From positions 930,001 to 994,000 of the forward strand of contig NZ_AP014569.1 of the NCBI RefSeq assembly GCF_000828915.1: a stretch of 64,000 nt of DNA, written 5' to 3'. The notes beneath the pieces were generated by a model, which saw only the letters and a list, made by a program, of their open reading frames with translations, was not told the DNA's origin and ran no database searches. This document shows positions 56,615 through 64,000 of this stretch, in pieces. The translations under genes were made by a program, and so were the position numbers. This DNA is from Serpentinimonas maccroryi. GTDB lineage: Bacteria; Pseudomonadota; Gammaproteobacteria; Burkholderiales; Burkholderiaceae_C. Position 1 is the first letter of the stretch; each line of letters begins with the position of its first letter.

Positions 56615-58183
56615 ATGTTTGAACCCATCGCATTGGCCGCCCTCGGCCTAGGTGTCATCAGCGTCCTGCTGCTGCTCATTCTGCTGCTGCGCAAAAATCG
56701 GGTCGAATGGCCCGCAGACCTGACGGTTCGGCTGGGTTTGATGGAGGCTTCGGTGCAGGCGCTGAATCAGTCGAGCGCACGCAACGAAGCCGGCAACGAG
56801 CGCACCCAAGCCCAGTTGCGCGAGTTCACGGCCCAAGCCATGCTGTCGCACGAGGCGCTGCGCAAAATCCTCGATGACAAGCTCGAAAAAACGGTGGAAG
56901 AGTCGCGCAAGGGCCGCGCCGAGCTCACCACGGCCTTTGGCACCCTAGAAGCCAAGCTGGAGCAGCGGCTCGGGGGCTTCGAGGGTTCGATGTCGGGCCG
57001 CGTCGATGCCTTGGCCTTGGCCACCACCAGCACCTTGGATGCCCTGAAAAAAGACATCGTGGGCCAGCTGGGCGTGATGTCGGGCGCGCTCAAAGACCAG
57101 CTCGACGGCAACGGCAACCAGATTCGCAACCAGTTCTCCACCTTGCAAGACGCCGTGGCGCAGCAACTGCAGGGCATGGTGCAGGGCAGCCAGCAAAACT
57201 CGGAGCAGTTGCGCACCGCGCTCAACGAGCGTCTGGCGGCGATCCAGGCCGACAACACCAGCAAGCTCGAAGAAATGCGCCGCACCGTGGATGAAAAGCT
57301 CCACGCCACGCTCGAGCAACGCTTGGGCGATTCGTTCAAACTGGTGAGCGAACGCCTCGAGCAGGTGCACACCGGCTTGGGTGAAATGAAGACCCTCGCC
57401 GGCAGCGTGGGCGACCTCAAGCGCGTCATGACCAACGTGCGTACCCGCGGCACCTGGGGTGAAGTGCAGCTCGGCGCCATCATCGAGAGCTTGCTCACGG
57501 CCGAGCAGTACGCCAAAAACGTCAAGACGGTGCCCGGCAGCAACGAACTGGTCGAGTTCGCCATCAAGATGCCCGGCAAGGGCGCGGACGACACCGTTTG
57601 GTTGCCGATCGACTCGAAGTACCCGGTCGAGCACTACCAGCGCCTGATGGACGCCCACGAGCTGGCCGACAAAGACGCCATCCTCAAAGCGGCCACCGCC
57701 TTTGAATCCTCGCTGCGGCTCGAAGCCAAGAAAATCCAAGACAAATACCTGAACCCGCCGCACACCACCGACTTCGCCATCCTGTTCGTGCCCACCGAGG
57801 GGTTGTTCGCCGAGGTCTGCCGCATCCCGGGCATGGTCGAGGCGCTGCAGAACCAGTGCCGCATCGTCGTCGCCGGCCCGACCACCTTGGCAGCCATGCT
57901 CAACAGCCTGCGCTTGGGCTTTCGCACGCTGGCAATCGAGCAGCGTTCGTCTGAGGTCTGGCACATCCTGTCTGGCGTCAAGACCGAGTTCAAGAAATTT
58001 GGCGAGATCGTGGACGCCACCCACAAGTCGATCGACAACGCGGCCAAAAAATTCAGCGAAATCGGCACCCGCACCCGCGCCATCGAGCGCAAGTTGCGCG
58101 ACGTAGAAGCATTGCCCGCCAACGCACCCACCGGCCTTGAGGCCAGCGACCTGTTGGCGCTCGAGGACGAGCCGTCGAACTGA
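56615..58183 (+). CDS. rmuC: DNA recombination protein RmuC
   Basis: A 522-residue protein with an N-terminal membrane helix (ALAALGLGVISVLLLLILLL), a long coiled-coil region (about 40-260) and a nuclease-like core. The core reads GTWGEVQLGAIIESLLTAEQ, then VWLPIDSKYPVEHYQRL, FAILFVPTEGLFAEV and GPTTLAAMLNSLRLGFRTLA. RmuC limits inversions at short repeats; its biochemical activity is not established. The aminotransferase gene follows after 8 nt. Confidence 0.94.
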   Translation: MFEPIALAALGLGVISVLLLLILLLRKNRVEWPADLTVRLGLMEASVQALNQSSARNEAGNERTQAQLREFTAQAMLSHEALRKILDDKLEKTVEESRKGRAELTTAFGTLEAKLEQRLGGFEGSMSGRVDALALATTSTLDALKKDIVGQLGVMSGALKDQLDGNGNQIRNQFSTLQDAVAQQLQGMVQGSQQNSEQLRTALNERLAAIQADNTSKLEEMRRTVDEKLHATLEQRLGDSFKLVSERLEQVHTGLGEMKTLAGSVGDLKRVMTNVRTRGTWGEVQLGAIIESLLTAEQYAKNVKTVPGSNELVEFAIKMPGKGADDTVWLPIDSKYPVEHYQRLMDAHELADKDAILKAATAFESSLRLEAKKIQDKYLNPPHTTDFAILFVPTEGLFAEVCRIPGMVEALQNQCRIVVAGPTTLAAMLNSLRLGFRTLAIEQRSSEVWHILSGVKTEFKKFGEIVDATHKSIDNAAKKFSEIGTRTRAIERKLRDVEALPANAPTGLEASDLLALEDEPSN

Positions 58184-58191
58184 GTCCGACC

Positions 58192-59529
58192 ATGCAAACC
58201 ACCCGCGTCTTGCACCGCCAATTGCAGCACTTGCCGCCGCGCGCGGTGAGTGGTTCGGGGGCGTGGATCACCGATGAGCACGGCCAGCGCTACCTTGACG
58301 CCTGCGGTGGCGCGGCCGTTTCCTGTTTGGGGCATGGGCACCCCGAGGTGTTGCGCGCGATGCATCAGCAGATCGACCGCCTTGCCTACGCCCACACCAG
58401 TTTTTTCACCACCGAAGTGGCCGAGCAATTGGCCAACCACTTGGTTGCCAACGCCCCCGCCGGCATGAGCCACGCCTACTTCGTCTGCGGCGGCTCGGAA
58501 GCGGTGGAGGCCGCGCTCAAGCTGGCGCGACAGTATTTCGTCGAGATCGGGCAACCGCAGCGGCGCCACTTCATAGCCCGGCGCCAGAGCTACCACGGCA
58601 ACACCTTGGGCGCTTTGGCGGTGGGTGGCAATGCTTGGCGCCGGGCCCAGTTCGAGCCGCTGCTGATCGAAGTCGAGCACGTCTCGCCCTGCTACACCTA
58701 CCGCGACTGCGCGCCCGACGAGTCGCCCGAGCAGTACGGCCAGCGCCTGCTGCGCGAACTGGAGGCGGCGATCGAGCGCTTGGGCGGCGCAAACGTGATC
58801 GCTTTCGTGGCCGAGACCGTGGGCGGCGCCACGGCGGGCGTGCTCACCCCGGTGCCAGGTTACTTCAAAGGGGTGCGCCAACTCTGTGACCGGCATGGCA
58901 TTTTGCTCATCCTCGACGAGGTGATGTGCGGCATGGGCCGCACCGGCACCCTGCACGCCTGCGAGCAAGAAGGCGTGGCGCCCGATTTGCTCACCATAGC
59001 CAAGGGGTTGGGCGGCGGCTACCAGCCCATCGGGGCCGTGCTGGCCCAAGGGCACCTCGTGGCCGCCTTGGCCGAGGGCAGCGGCCTGTTCCAGCACGGC
59101 CACACCTACCTGGGGCACGCGGTGGCGTGCGCGGCGGCGCTGGCGGTGCAGCGGGTGATCGAGCGCGACCAGCTGCTGCCTGCCGTGCGCCAGCGCGGCC
59201 TGCAGTTGCAGCAGCTGCTGCAAGCGGCATTCGCCGAGCACCCCCACGTGGGCGATATCCGCGGCCGTGGCCTGTTCTGGGGCTTGGAGCTGGTGCGCGA
59301 GCGCGCCAGCAAGCAGTGTTTCGATCCGGCGCTGCGCCTGCATGCGCGCCTCAAACGGGCGGCCATGGCGCAAGGCCTGATGGTCTATCCGATGGGCGGT
59401 ACGGTCGATGGCCGCACGGGCGACCACATTTTGCTGGCGCCGCCGTTCATCGTCAGCGAAGACGAAACCGCGCTGATCGTGCAGCGGCTGCGCGCGGCGC
59501 TCGATGCGGCCCTGCTTGAAATTTTGTAG
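58192..59529 (+). CDS. class III aminotransferase (aspartate aminotransferase family)
   Basis: A 445-residue PLP enzyme of fold type I, class III. YLDACGGAAVSCLGHGHPEV at the N-terminus, YFVCGGSEAVEAALKLARQY, LILDEVMCGMGRTGTLHACE and TIAKGLGGGYQPIGAVLA with the PLP lysine at residue 271. The substrate is uncertain: omega-amino acids or amines are typical. Position next to rmuC on one side and a TAXI-TRAP uptake system on the other suggests it may process the imported compound. Confidence 0.9.
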   Translation: MQTTRVLHRQLQHLPPRAVSGSGAWITDEHGQRYLDACGGAAVSCLGHGHPEVLRAMHQQIDRLAYAHTSFFTTEVAEQLANHLVANAPAGMSHAYFVCGGSEAVEAALKLARQYFVEIGQPQRRHFIARRQSYHGNTLGALAVGGNAWRRAQFEPLLIEVEHVSPCYTYRDCAPDESPEQYGQRLLRELEAAIERLGGANVIAFVAETVGGATAGVLTPVPGYFKGVRQLCDRHGILLILDEVMCGMGRTGTLHACEQEGVAPDLLTIAKGLGGGYQPIGAVLAQGHLVAALAEGSGLFQHGHTYLGHAVACAAALAVQRVIERDQLLPAVRQRGLQLQQLLQAAFAEHPHVGDIRGRGLFWGLELVRERASKQCFDPALRLHARLKRAAMAQGLMVYPMGGTVDGRTGDHILLAPPFIVSEDETALIVQRLRAALDAALLEIL

Positions 59530-59683
59530 CCCGGTGTTGCAGATTTTTCTCTTCCACTCGGGGAAACCATAAGGCCCCATGTGGCCGAACCGTGTTACAA
59601 ACTGCAACCCGCTGGTCACAAACTGGCATCTTGCGCCGCCCATCGCATGCGGCACATTTTCAACGACTCTGGAAGCTCCACCC

Positions 59684-60679
59684 ATGAGAACCACCCTGAA
59701 GCAAATCCTATCCGGCCTGTCCGTCGCCGCGCTCACCGCCGTGGCCTTGGCGTCCGCCCCCGTGGCCAGCGCGCAAACGCCGCAGCGCTTCATGACCATC
59801 GGCACCGGCGGCCTCACCGGCGTTTACTACCCGGTGGGTGGGGCGATTTGCCGCCTGATCAACCAAGACCGCGCGCGCCACGGCATCCGCTGCACGGTGG
59901 AATCGACCGGCGGCTCGGTGGCCAACATCAACACCATCCGCGCCGGCGACCTCGATTTCGGCATCGCCCAGTCCGACTGGAACCACCACGCCTTCCACGG
60001 CACCAGCACCTTCCAGCAAGCGGGCCCCTTCCGTGAACTGCGCTCGGTGTTTTCGATCCACCCCGAGCCCTTTACCGTGCTGGCACGCGCCGACGCCAAT
60101 GTGCGCAACTTCAGCGATCTGCGTGGCCGCCGCGTCAACGTCGGCAACCCGGGCTCCGGGCACCGCGCTTCCATGGACAAGCTGCTCGCCGCCATGGGCT
60201 GGAGCACGGCCGACTTTCGCCTCGCTTCCGAGCTGCGCCCCGACGAGCACGGCGCCGCCCTGTGCGACAACCGCATCGACGCCTTCTTCTTCGGCGTCGG
60301 CCACCCGAGTGCCAACATCCTCGACCCCGTTACCACCTGCGGCGCGCGGCTGGTCAACATCACCGGCCCGGCGGTCGATCGGCTGATTGCCGAAAACCCC
60401 TTCTACGCCCGTGCCACCATCCCGGCTGGCATGTACCGCGGCAACGACCAACCCACCCAGACCTACGGCGTGGTCGCCACCTTGGTGACTTCGGCCAGTG
60501 CGTCAGAGGAATCGGTGTACCTGCTGGTGCGCTCGGTGTTTGAGAACTTCGACGCCTTCCGCCGCCTGCACCCCTCGCTGGCCAACCTGAGCCACGAGAC
60601 CATGATCCGCGACGGCTTGACCGCACCGCTGCACCCCGGTGCCGCACGCTACTTCCGTGAGCGCGGCTGGATTCGCTGA
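59684..60679 (+). CDS. TAXI-family TRAP transporter solute-binding protein
   Basis: A 331-residue periplasmic protein. A signal peptide ([31 protein letters not shown]) precedes the TAXI fold with [40 protein letters not shown] and [23 protein letters not shown] 59684 is chosen for the signal peptide and a GGAAG Shine-Dalgarno. TAXI proteins are commonly glutamate- or 2-oxoglutarate-like binders, but the ligand here is unknown. Feeds the fused permease downstream. Confidence 0.93.
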   Translation: MRTTLKQILSGLSVAALTAVALASAPVASAQTPQRFMTIGTGGLTGVYYPVGGAICRLINQDRARHGIRCTVESTGGSVANINTIRAGDLDFGIAQSDWNHHAFHGTSTFQQAGPFRELRSVFSIHPEPFTVLARADANVRNFSDLRGRRVNVGNPGSGHRASMDKLLAAMGWSTADFRLASELRPDEHGAALCDNRIDAFFFGVGHPSANILDPVTTCGARLVNITGPAVDRLIAENPFYARATIPAGMYRGNDQPTQTYGVVATLVTSASASEESVYLLVRSVFENFDAFRRLHPSLANLSHETMIRDGLTAPLHPGAARYFRERGWIR

Positions 60680-60718
60680 TCTGTAGCTTCAACTCCAACC
60701 AGGGCATACCCGCCCTTG

Positions 60719-60753
60719 CGCCCAATGTCGGCTAGGCTGGCATTGGGCGTTTC
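60719..60753 (+). terminator. hairpin between binding-protein and permease genes
   Basis: CGCCCAATG (60719-60727) pairs CATTGGGCG (60741-60749) perfectly with a 13 nt loop, followed by TTTC. It lies between two genes that must be co-expressed, so it probably attenuates read-through to give more binding protein than permease. Confidence 0.7.
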
Positions 60754-60799
60754 TTGTTGCCTTGCCGCCATAGCCGTTTTTTGAATCAGGTGCCTTTAG

Positions 60800-63403
60800 A
60801 TGAGCGCTACCAACCTATCCGACAAACCCCCGGTCGATGTCCACAAACTGGTCGAAGAGACCGACACCGGGGGGCGCAAACCCGGCCCAGCGATCGCCAA
60901 GTTGCTGCTGATCGTGGCCGTGAGCTGGTCCTTGTTTCAGCTCTGGATTGCCTCACCCCTGCCCTTTGCCTTGGGCATTTTCATTTTCGATCACACCGAA
61001 AGCCGCTCCATCCACTTGGCTTTTGCGGTGTTTCTGGCCTTCATGCTGTTTCCAGCGCGCAAGCGTTCGCCCCGCGACCGCGTGCCCTTGCTCGACTGGG
61101 TGTTCGCTTTGGTGGGGGCGTTTTGTGCCGGCTATCTGTATCTGTTTTACCGCGAATTGGCGGCACGCCCCGGGCTGCCCACGACCATGGATGTGTACGT
61201 TGCGGTGATAGGTTGCACGCTGCTGCTGGAGGCCACCCGGCGCGTGCTGGGTTTGCCCATGGTGATCGTGGCGCTGGTGTTTTTGTTCTACACCTTTGCC
61301 GGCCCCATCATGCCCGAGCTGATGGCGCACCAAGGGGCTTCTATCAACCGCGCGGTGTCGCATTTCTGGCTCACCACCGAAGGGGTGTACGGCATTGCCT
61401 TGGGGGTGTCGAGCGGCTTTATCTTTCTGTTCGTGCTGTTTGGCTCACTCTTGGCCAAAGCCGGCGCCGGCAACTACTTCATCAAAAGCGCCTTCGCCCT
61501 GCTGGGCCACATGCGCGGCGGCCCAGCCAAGGCGGCCGTGGTTTCGTCGGCCGCCACCGGGGTGATTTCCGGCTCATCGATTGCCAATGTGGTCACCACC
61601 GGCACCTTCACCATTCCGCTGATGAAACGCGTGGGTTACCGCCCCGACAAAGCGGGTGCAGTCGAGGTGTCGGCCTCGGTCAACGGCCAGATCATGCCGC
61701 CGGTGATGGGCGCAGCAGCCTTTCTGATGGTCGAATACGTGGGCATTCCCTACGTCGAGGTGATGAAGCACGCCTTGTTGCCCGCCCTCATTTCGTACAT
61801 CGCGCTGTTCTACATCGTGCACCTAGAGGCCGTCAAGGCCAATATGCAGGGCTTGCCGCGCCGCCACGCCTCCACCTTTGCCCAGCGCATGTTGTCGGTG
61901 TTGACGACCATCACGGGCTTCATCGTGCTCGCCGGCCTCACCTACTACGGCATCGGCTTCATACGCAGCACACTGGGTGAGGCGGCGCTGCCGGTGATCT
62001 TGCTGGGGTTGCTGGCTGCCTATCTTGGCCTGCTGTGGTTCAGCTCCAAGCTACCCGAACTGGAGCTGGACGACCCCGATTCCCCTTTGTTCGAGCTGCC
62101 TGAAACCGGCCCGACCGTCAAGTCCGGGCTGCATTATCTGCTGGCGGTGGTGGTGCTGATCTGGTGCCTGATGGTCGAGCAACTCTCGCCGGCGCTGTCG
62201 GCCTTTTGGGCCACGGCATTCCTGATCTTTCTGATCCTGACGCAAAAGCCCCTGCTGGGTCTGATGCGCGGCGACCGGCGCGTCTGGGCCAATTTTCGCT
62301 TTGCGGTGCAAGACCTCATCGACGGACTGGCCCTAGGGGCGCAGAGCATGGTCGGCATTGGCCTAGCGACGGCGGCGGCCGGGATCGTGGTCGGTACGGT
62401 CTCGCTCACTGGCGTCGGGCAGGTCATGACCGAACTGGTGGAAATCCTCTCGGGCGGCAACCTGACGCTGATGCTGGTGCTGGTGGCCCTGATTTGTTTG
62501 GTGCTGGGCATGGGTTTGCCCACCACCGCCAATTACATCGTGGTCGCCACCTTGATGGCGCCGGTGATCGTTGAACTCGGGGCGCAGCAGGGCTTGATCG
62601 TGCCGCTGATTGCGGTGCACATGTTTGTGTTTTATTTTGGCCTGATGGCCGATGTGACACCACCCGTGGGTTTGGCCTCGATAGCCGCTTCGGCGATTGC
62701 ACGCAGCGACCCGATCAAAACCGGCATCACTGCATTTGGGTACAGCATGCGCACCGCGATTTTGCCGTTCTTGTTCATTTTCAACACCCAATTGCTGCTG
62801 ATAGGTTTGACCGGGCCATTCGATCTGGTGCTTACCGTGGTGACGGCCACGGTGGCCATGCTGATTTTTGCCGCCGCCACGCAGGGGCACTTTTTTGCCC
62901 GCAACCGCTGGTATGAGGCCGTGGCCTTGTTGCTGATCTGCTTTACCCTGTTTCGCCCCAATTTTTGGATGGACATGGTGGCGCCGCCCTTTACCTCTTT
63001 GAGCGGCCAAGAAATGGTGCAAGCGCTGGAAACGGCTCCGGCGAATGCCAGCAAGCGGCTCTCGGTCGAAGGCATGAACCTTGAAGGCGATGAGATCAGT
63101 AAAGGGGTTTTGCTGCCGCTCGGGCCCGCAGGCGACCCCGCCCAGCGCCTGCGCCACGCCGGCATCACGGCCATGTTCGACGGCCAAGGGTACATGGTCA
63201 TGGCTGTGCAGTTCCGCAGCGTGGCCGATCGCCAAGGCATCGAGCAGGGCTTTCGCATCACCGGGCTCGACGTGCCCAACGAGCGGCCTGAACCTGAGTG
63301 GTTTTTCATCCCGGCTTTGGCCCTGTTGGGGCTGATCATTGGGTTGCAGTGGCGGCGCAATAGCCGCCTCAAGTCGGCAACGGCGACGGTTGCCTCGACT
63401 TGA
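60800..63403 (+). CDS. TRAP transporter permease, fused DctQ-DctM type (4TM/12TM)
   Basis: An 867-residue inner membrane protein. The N-terminal third is a DctQ-like four-helix part; the rest is the DctM-like channel with SGSSIANVVTTGTFTIPLMK, VEVSASVNGQIMPPVMGAAA, LGMGLPTTANYIVVATLMAP and HMFVFYFGLMADVTPPVGLA. After the last transport helices a C-terminal domain of about 150 residues (DUF3394-like, MNLEGDEISKGVLLPLGPAG) ends with one more helix and a basic tail. Works with the TAXI binding protein upstream as a sodium-driven uptake system. Confidence 0.94.
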   Translation: MSATNLSDKPPVDVHKLVEETDTGGRKPGPAIAKLLLIVAVSWSLFQLWIASPLPFALGIFIFDHTESRSIHLAFAVFLAFMLFPARKRSPRDRVPLLDWVFALVGAFCAGYLYLFYRELAARPGLPTTMDVYVAVIGCTLLLEATRRVLGLPMVIVALVFLFYTFAGPIMPELMAHQGASINRAVSHFWLTTEGVYGIALGVSSGFIFLFVLFGSLLAKAGAGNYFIKSAFALLGHMRGGPAKAAVVSSAATGVISGSSIANVVTTGTFTIPLMKRVGYRPDKAGAVEVSASVNGQIMPPVMGAAAFLMVEYVGIPYVEVMKHALLPALISYIALFYIVHLEAVKANMQGLPRRHASTFAQRMLSVLTTITGFIVLAGLTYYGIGFIRSTLGEAALPVILLGLLAAYLGLLWFSSKLPELELDDPDSPLFELPETGPTVKSGLHYLLAVVVLIWCLMVEQLSPALSAFWATAFLIFLILTQKPLLGLMRGDRRVWANFRFAVQDLIDGLALGAQSMVGIGLATAAAGIVVGTVSLTGVGQVMTELVEILSGGNLTLMLVLVALICLVLGMGLPTTANYIVVATLMAPVIVELGAQQGLIVPLIAVHMFVFYFGLMADVTPPVGLASIAASAIARSDPIKTGITAFGYSMRTAILPFLFIFNTQLLLIGLTGPFDLVLTVVTATVAMLIFAAATQGHFFARNRWYEAVALLLICFTLFRPNFWMDMVAPPFTSLSGQEMVQALETAPANASKRLSVEGMNLEGDEISKGVLLPLGPAGDPAQRLRHAGITAMFDGQGYMVMAVQFRSVADRQGIEQGFRITGLDVPNERPEPEWFFIPALALLGLIIGLQWRRNSRLKSATATVAST

Positions 63404-63417
63404 ACCAGGAGCCCCTT

Positions 63418-64000
63418 GTGCAAGCCGTGTCTGCACCCGGGCCGCGCATCGCCCTGATCCATGCGCTGGAGCAGTCGGTGGCGCCGATAGCGCACGCTTT
63501 CGAGCGCCACTGGCCCGCGGCGCAGCGCATGAATTTGCTCGACGACAGCTTGGCCAGCGATGTGGCGCGCACCGGGCTCGACGCCGCGATGCACACGCGC
63601 TTCGAGCGCTTGGCTGCCTACGCCGAGTTCAGTGGCGCGCAAGCGATTTTGTACACCTGTTCGGCTTTTGGCCCGTGCATCGAGGGCGTGGCGGCGCGCC
63701 GGCCGCACCTGACCGTGCTCAAGCCCTATCAAGCCATGGTCGCAGAGGCGCTGGGCTTGGGGGGACGAATCGGTTTGATCGCTTCGTTTGCGCCCACCCT
63801 CGAGGCACTGCCAGCCGAGTTTGGGCCCAACGCCCAAGTGCTCACAGCCTGCGTGCCGCACGCCCTGCAGGCGCTGCAGCGCCAAGACGCGGCCGCACAC
63901 GATGCCAGCGTGCTCGAAGCAGCCCTGCAGCTCCAGTCGAAGGGCTGCGCGCTGATCGCGTTGGCGCAGTTCAGCATGGCGCGCGCGGCACCTTTGATCC
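63418..64000 (+). CDS. Asp/Glu racemase-family protein, partial at window end
   Basis: The first 194 residues of a protein cut by the window end. It starts at GTG 63418 with a good Shine-Dalgarno (AGGAG, 7 nt spacing), 14 nt after the TRAP permease. IALIHALEQSVAPIAHAF at the N-terminus, ILYTCSAFGPCIEGV with Cys at residue 81, and LIALAQFSMARAAPLI near the C-terminal cut are typical of the aspartate/glutamate/hydantoin racemase fold. The second catalytic Cys of true two-base racemases would fall near ALAQFSM, where none is seen. So racemase activity is doubtful; a decarboxylase- or isomerase-like role is possible. Confidence 0.83.
   Translation, partial: MQAVSAPGPRIALIHALEQSVAPIAHAFERHWPAAQRMNLLDDSLASDVARTGLDAAMHTRFERLAAYAEFSGAQAILYTCSAFGPCIEGVAARRPHLTVLKPYQAMVAEALGLGGRIGLIASFAPTLEALPAEFGPNAQVLTACVPHALQALQRQDAAAHDASVLEAALQLQSKGCALIALAQFSMARAAPLI

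Noticed and set aside
57634-59817. 727-codon open frame on the - strand opposite rmuC and the aminotransferase
   Set aside because: It spans two confidently identified genes and an intergenic region; composition is typical of an antisense shadow.

Overview
The window is GC-rich DNA from a betaproteobacterium of the order Burkholderiales, most likely family Comamonadaceae. Three things point there: the mltG-tmk-holB-pilZ-tatD-ankyrin chain next to ygfZ, an elongation factor P with arginine at its tip beside its rhamnosyltransferase EarP, and TctA/TctB and TAXI-TRAP transporters. A complete Mrp antiporter operon would suit an alkaliphilic or sodium-stressed member of the family, but the genus cannot be fixed from the sequence alone.

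Layout. 1-166: C-terminal end of a GGDEF protein. 289-5957: mrpABCDEFG on the + strand. 6034-8754: earP-efp-LOG operon on the - strand. 8808-15794: + strand housekeeping genes (uvrC, pgsA, an EamA exporter, a tartrate/D-malate dehydrogenase and a pabB-pabC fusion). 15922-18105: tRNA-Val, ppiD and tRNA-His.

18106-28466 is the accessory region. A copy of the tRNA-His 3' end recurs at 19612-19634. It brackets a 1.5 kb remnant with an AbiEi-like antitoxin-type gene and a Fic gene broken by an internal deletion. Next come a HigB/HigA-type toxin-antitoxin pair and a type I restriction-modification operon, hsdM-hsdS-X-hsdR. Gene X encodes a 585-residue protein with a SIR2-type NADase-like N-terminus. 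This SIR2 gene, translationally coupled inside a type I RM operon, is the most interesting object in the window.

28781-38415 is mostly transport: a SulP-STAS-cNMP transporter, a methyltransferase/YceF pair, a polar amino acid ABC transporter, ExoD, and TctA/TctB without a nearby TctC. 38589-43196 is a chain of six genes on the - strand, each junction overlapping by 4 nt. 43405-56230 carries ygfZ, an NRDE protein, a thioesterase-GNAT fusion, purL, an isochorismatase-like hydrolase, an NlpC/P60 peptidase, a YdcH-like protein, an Orn/Lys/Arg decarboxylase, NfeD and a stomatin-like SPFH protein. 56355-64000 carries tRNA-Ser, rmuC, and a probable amino acid or keto acid cluster: class III aminotransferase, TAXI binding protein, fused TRAP permease and an Asp/Glu racemase-family protein that runs off the end.

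The sequence is dense. Only two gene-free stretches exceed about 300 bases (19361-19800 and 28467-28780), and both flank the accessory genes. All identifications rest on reading motifs and gene order; no database search was run.
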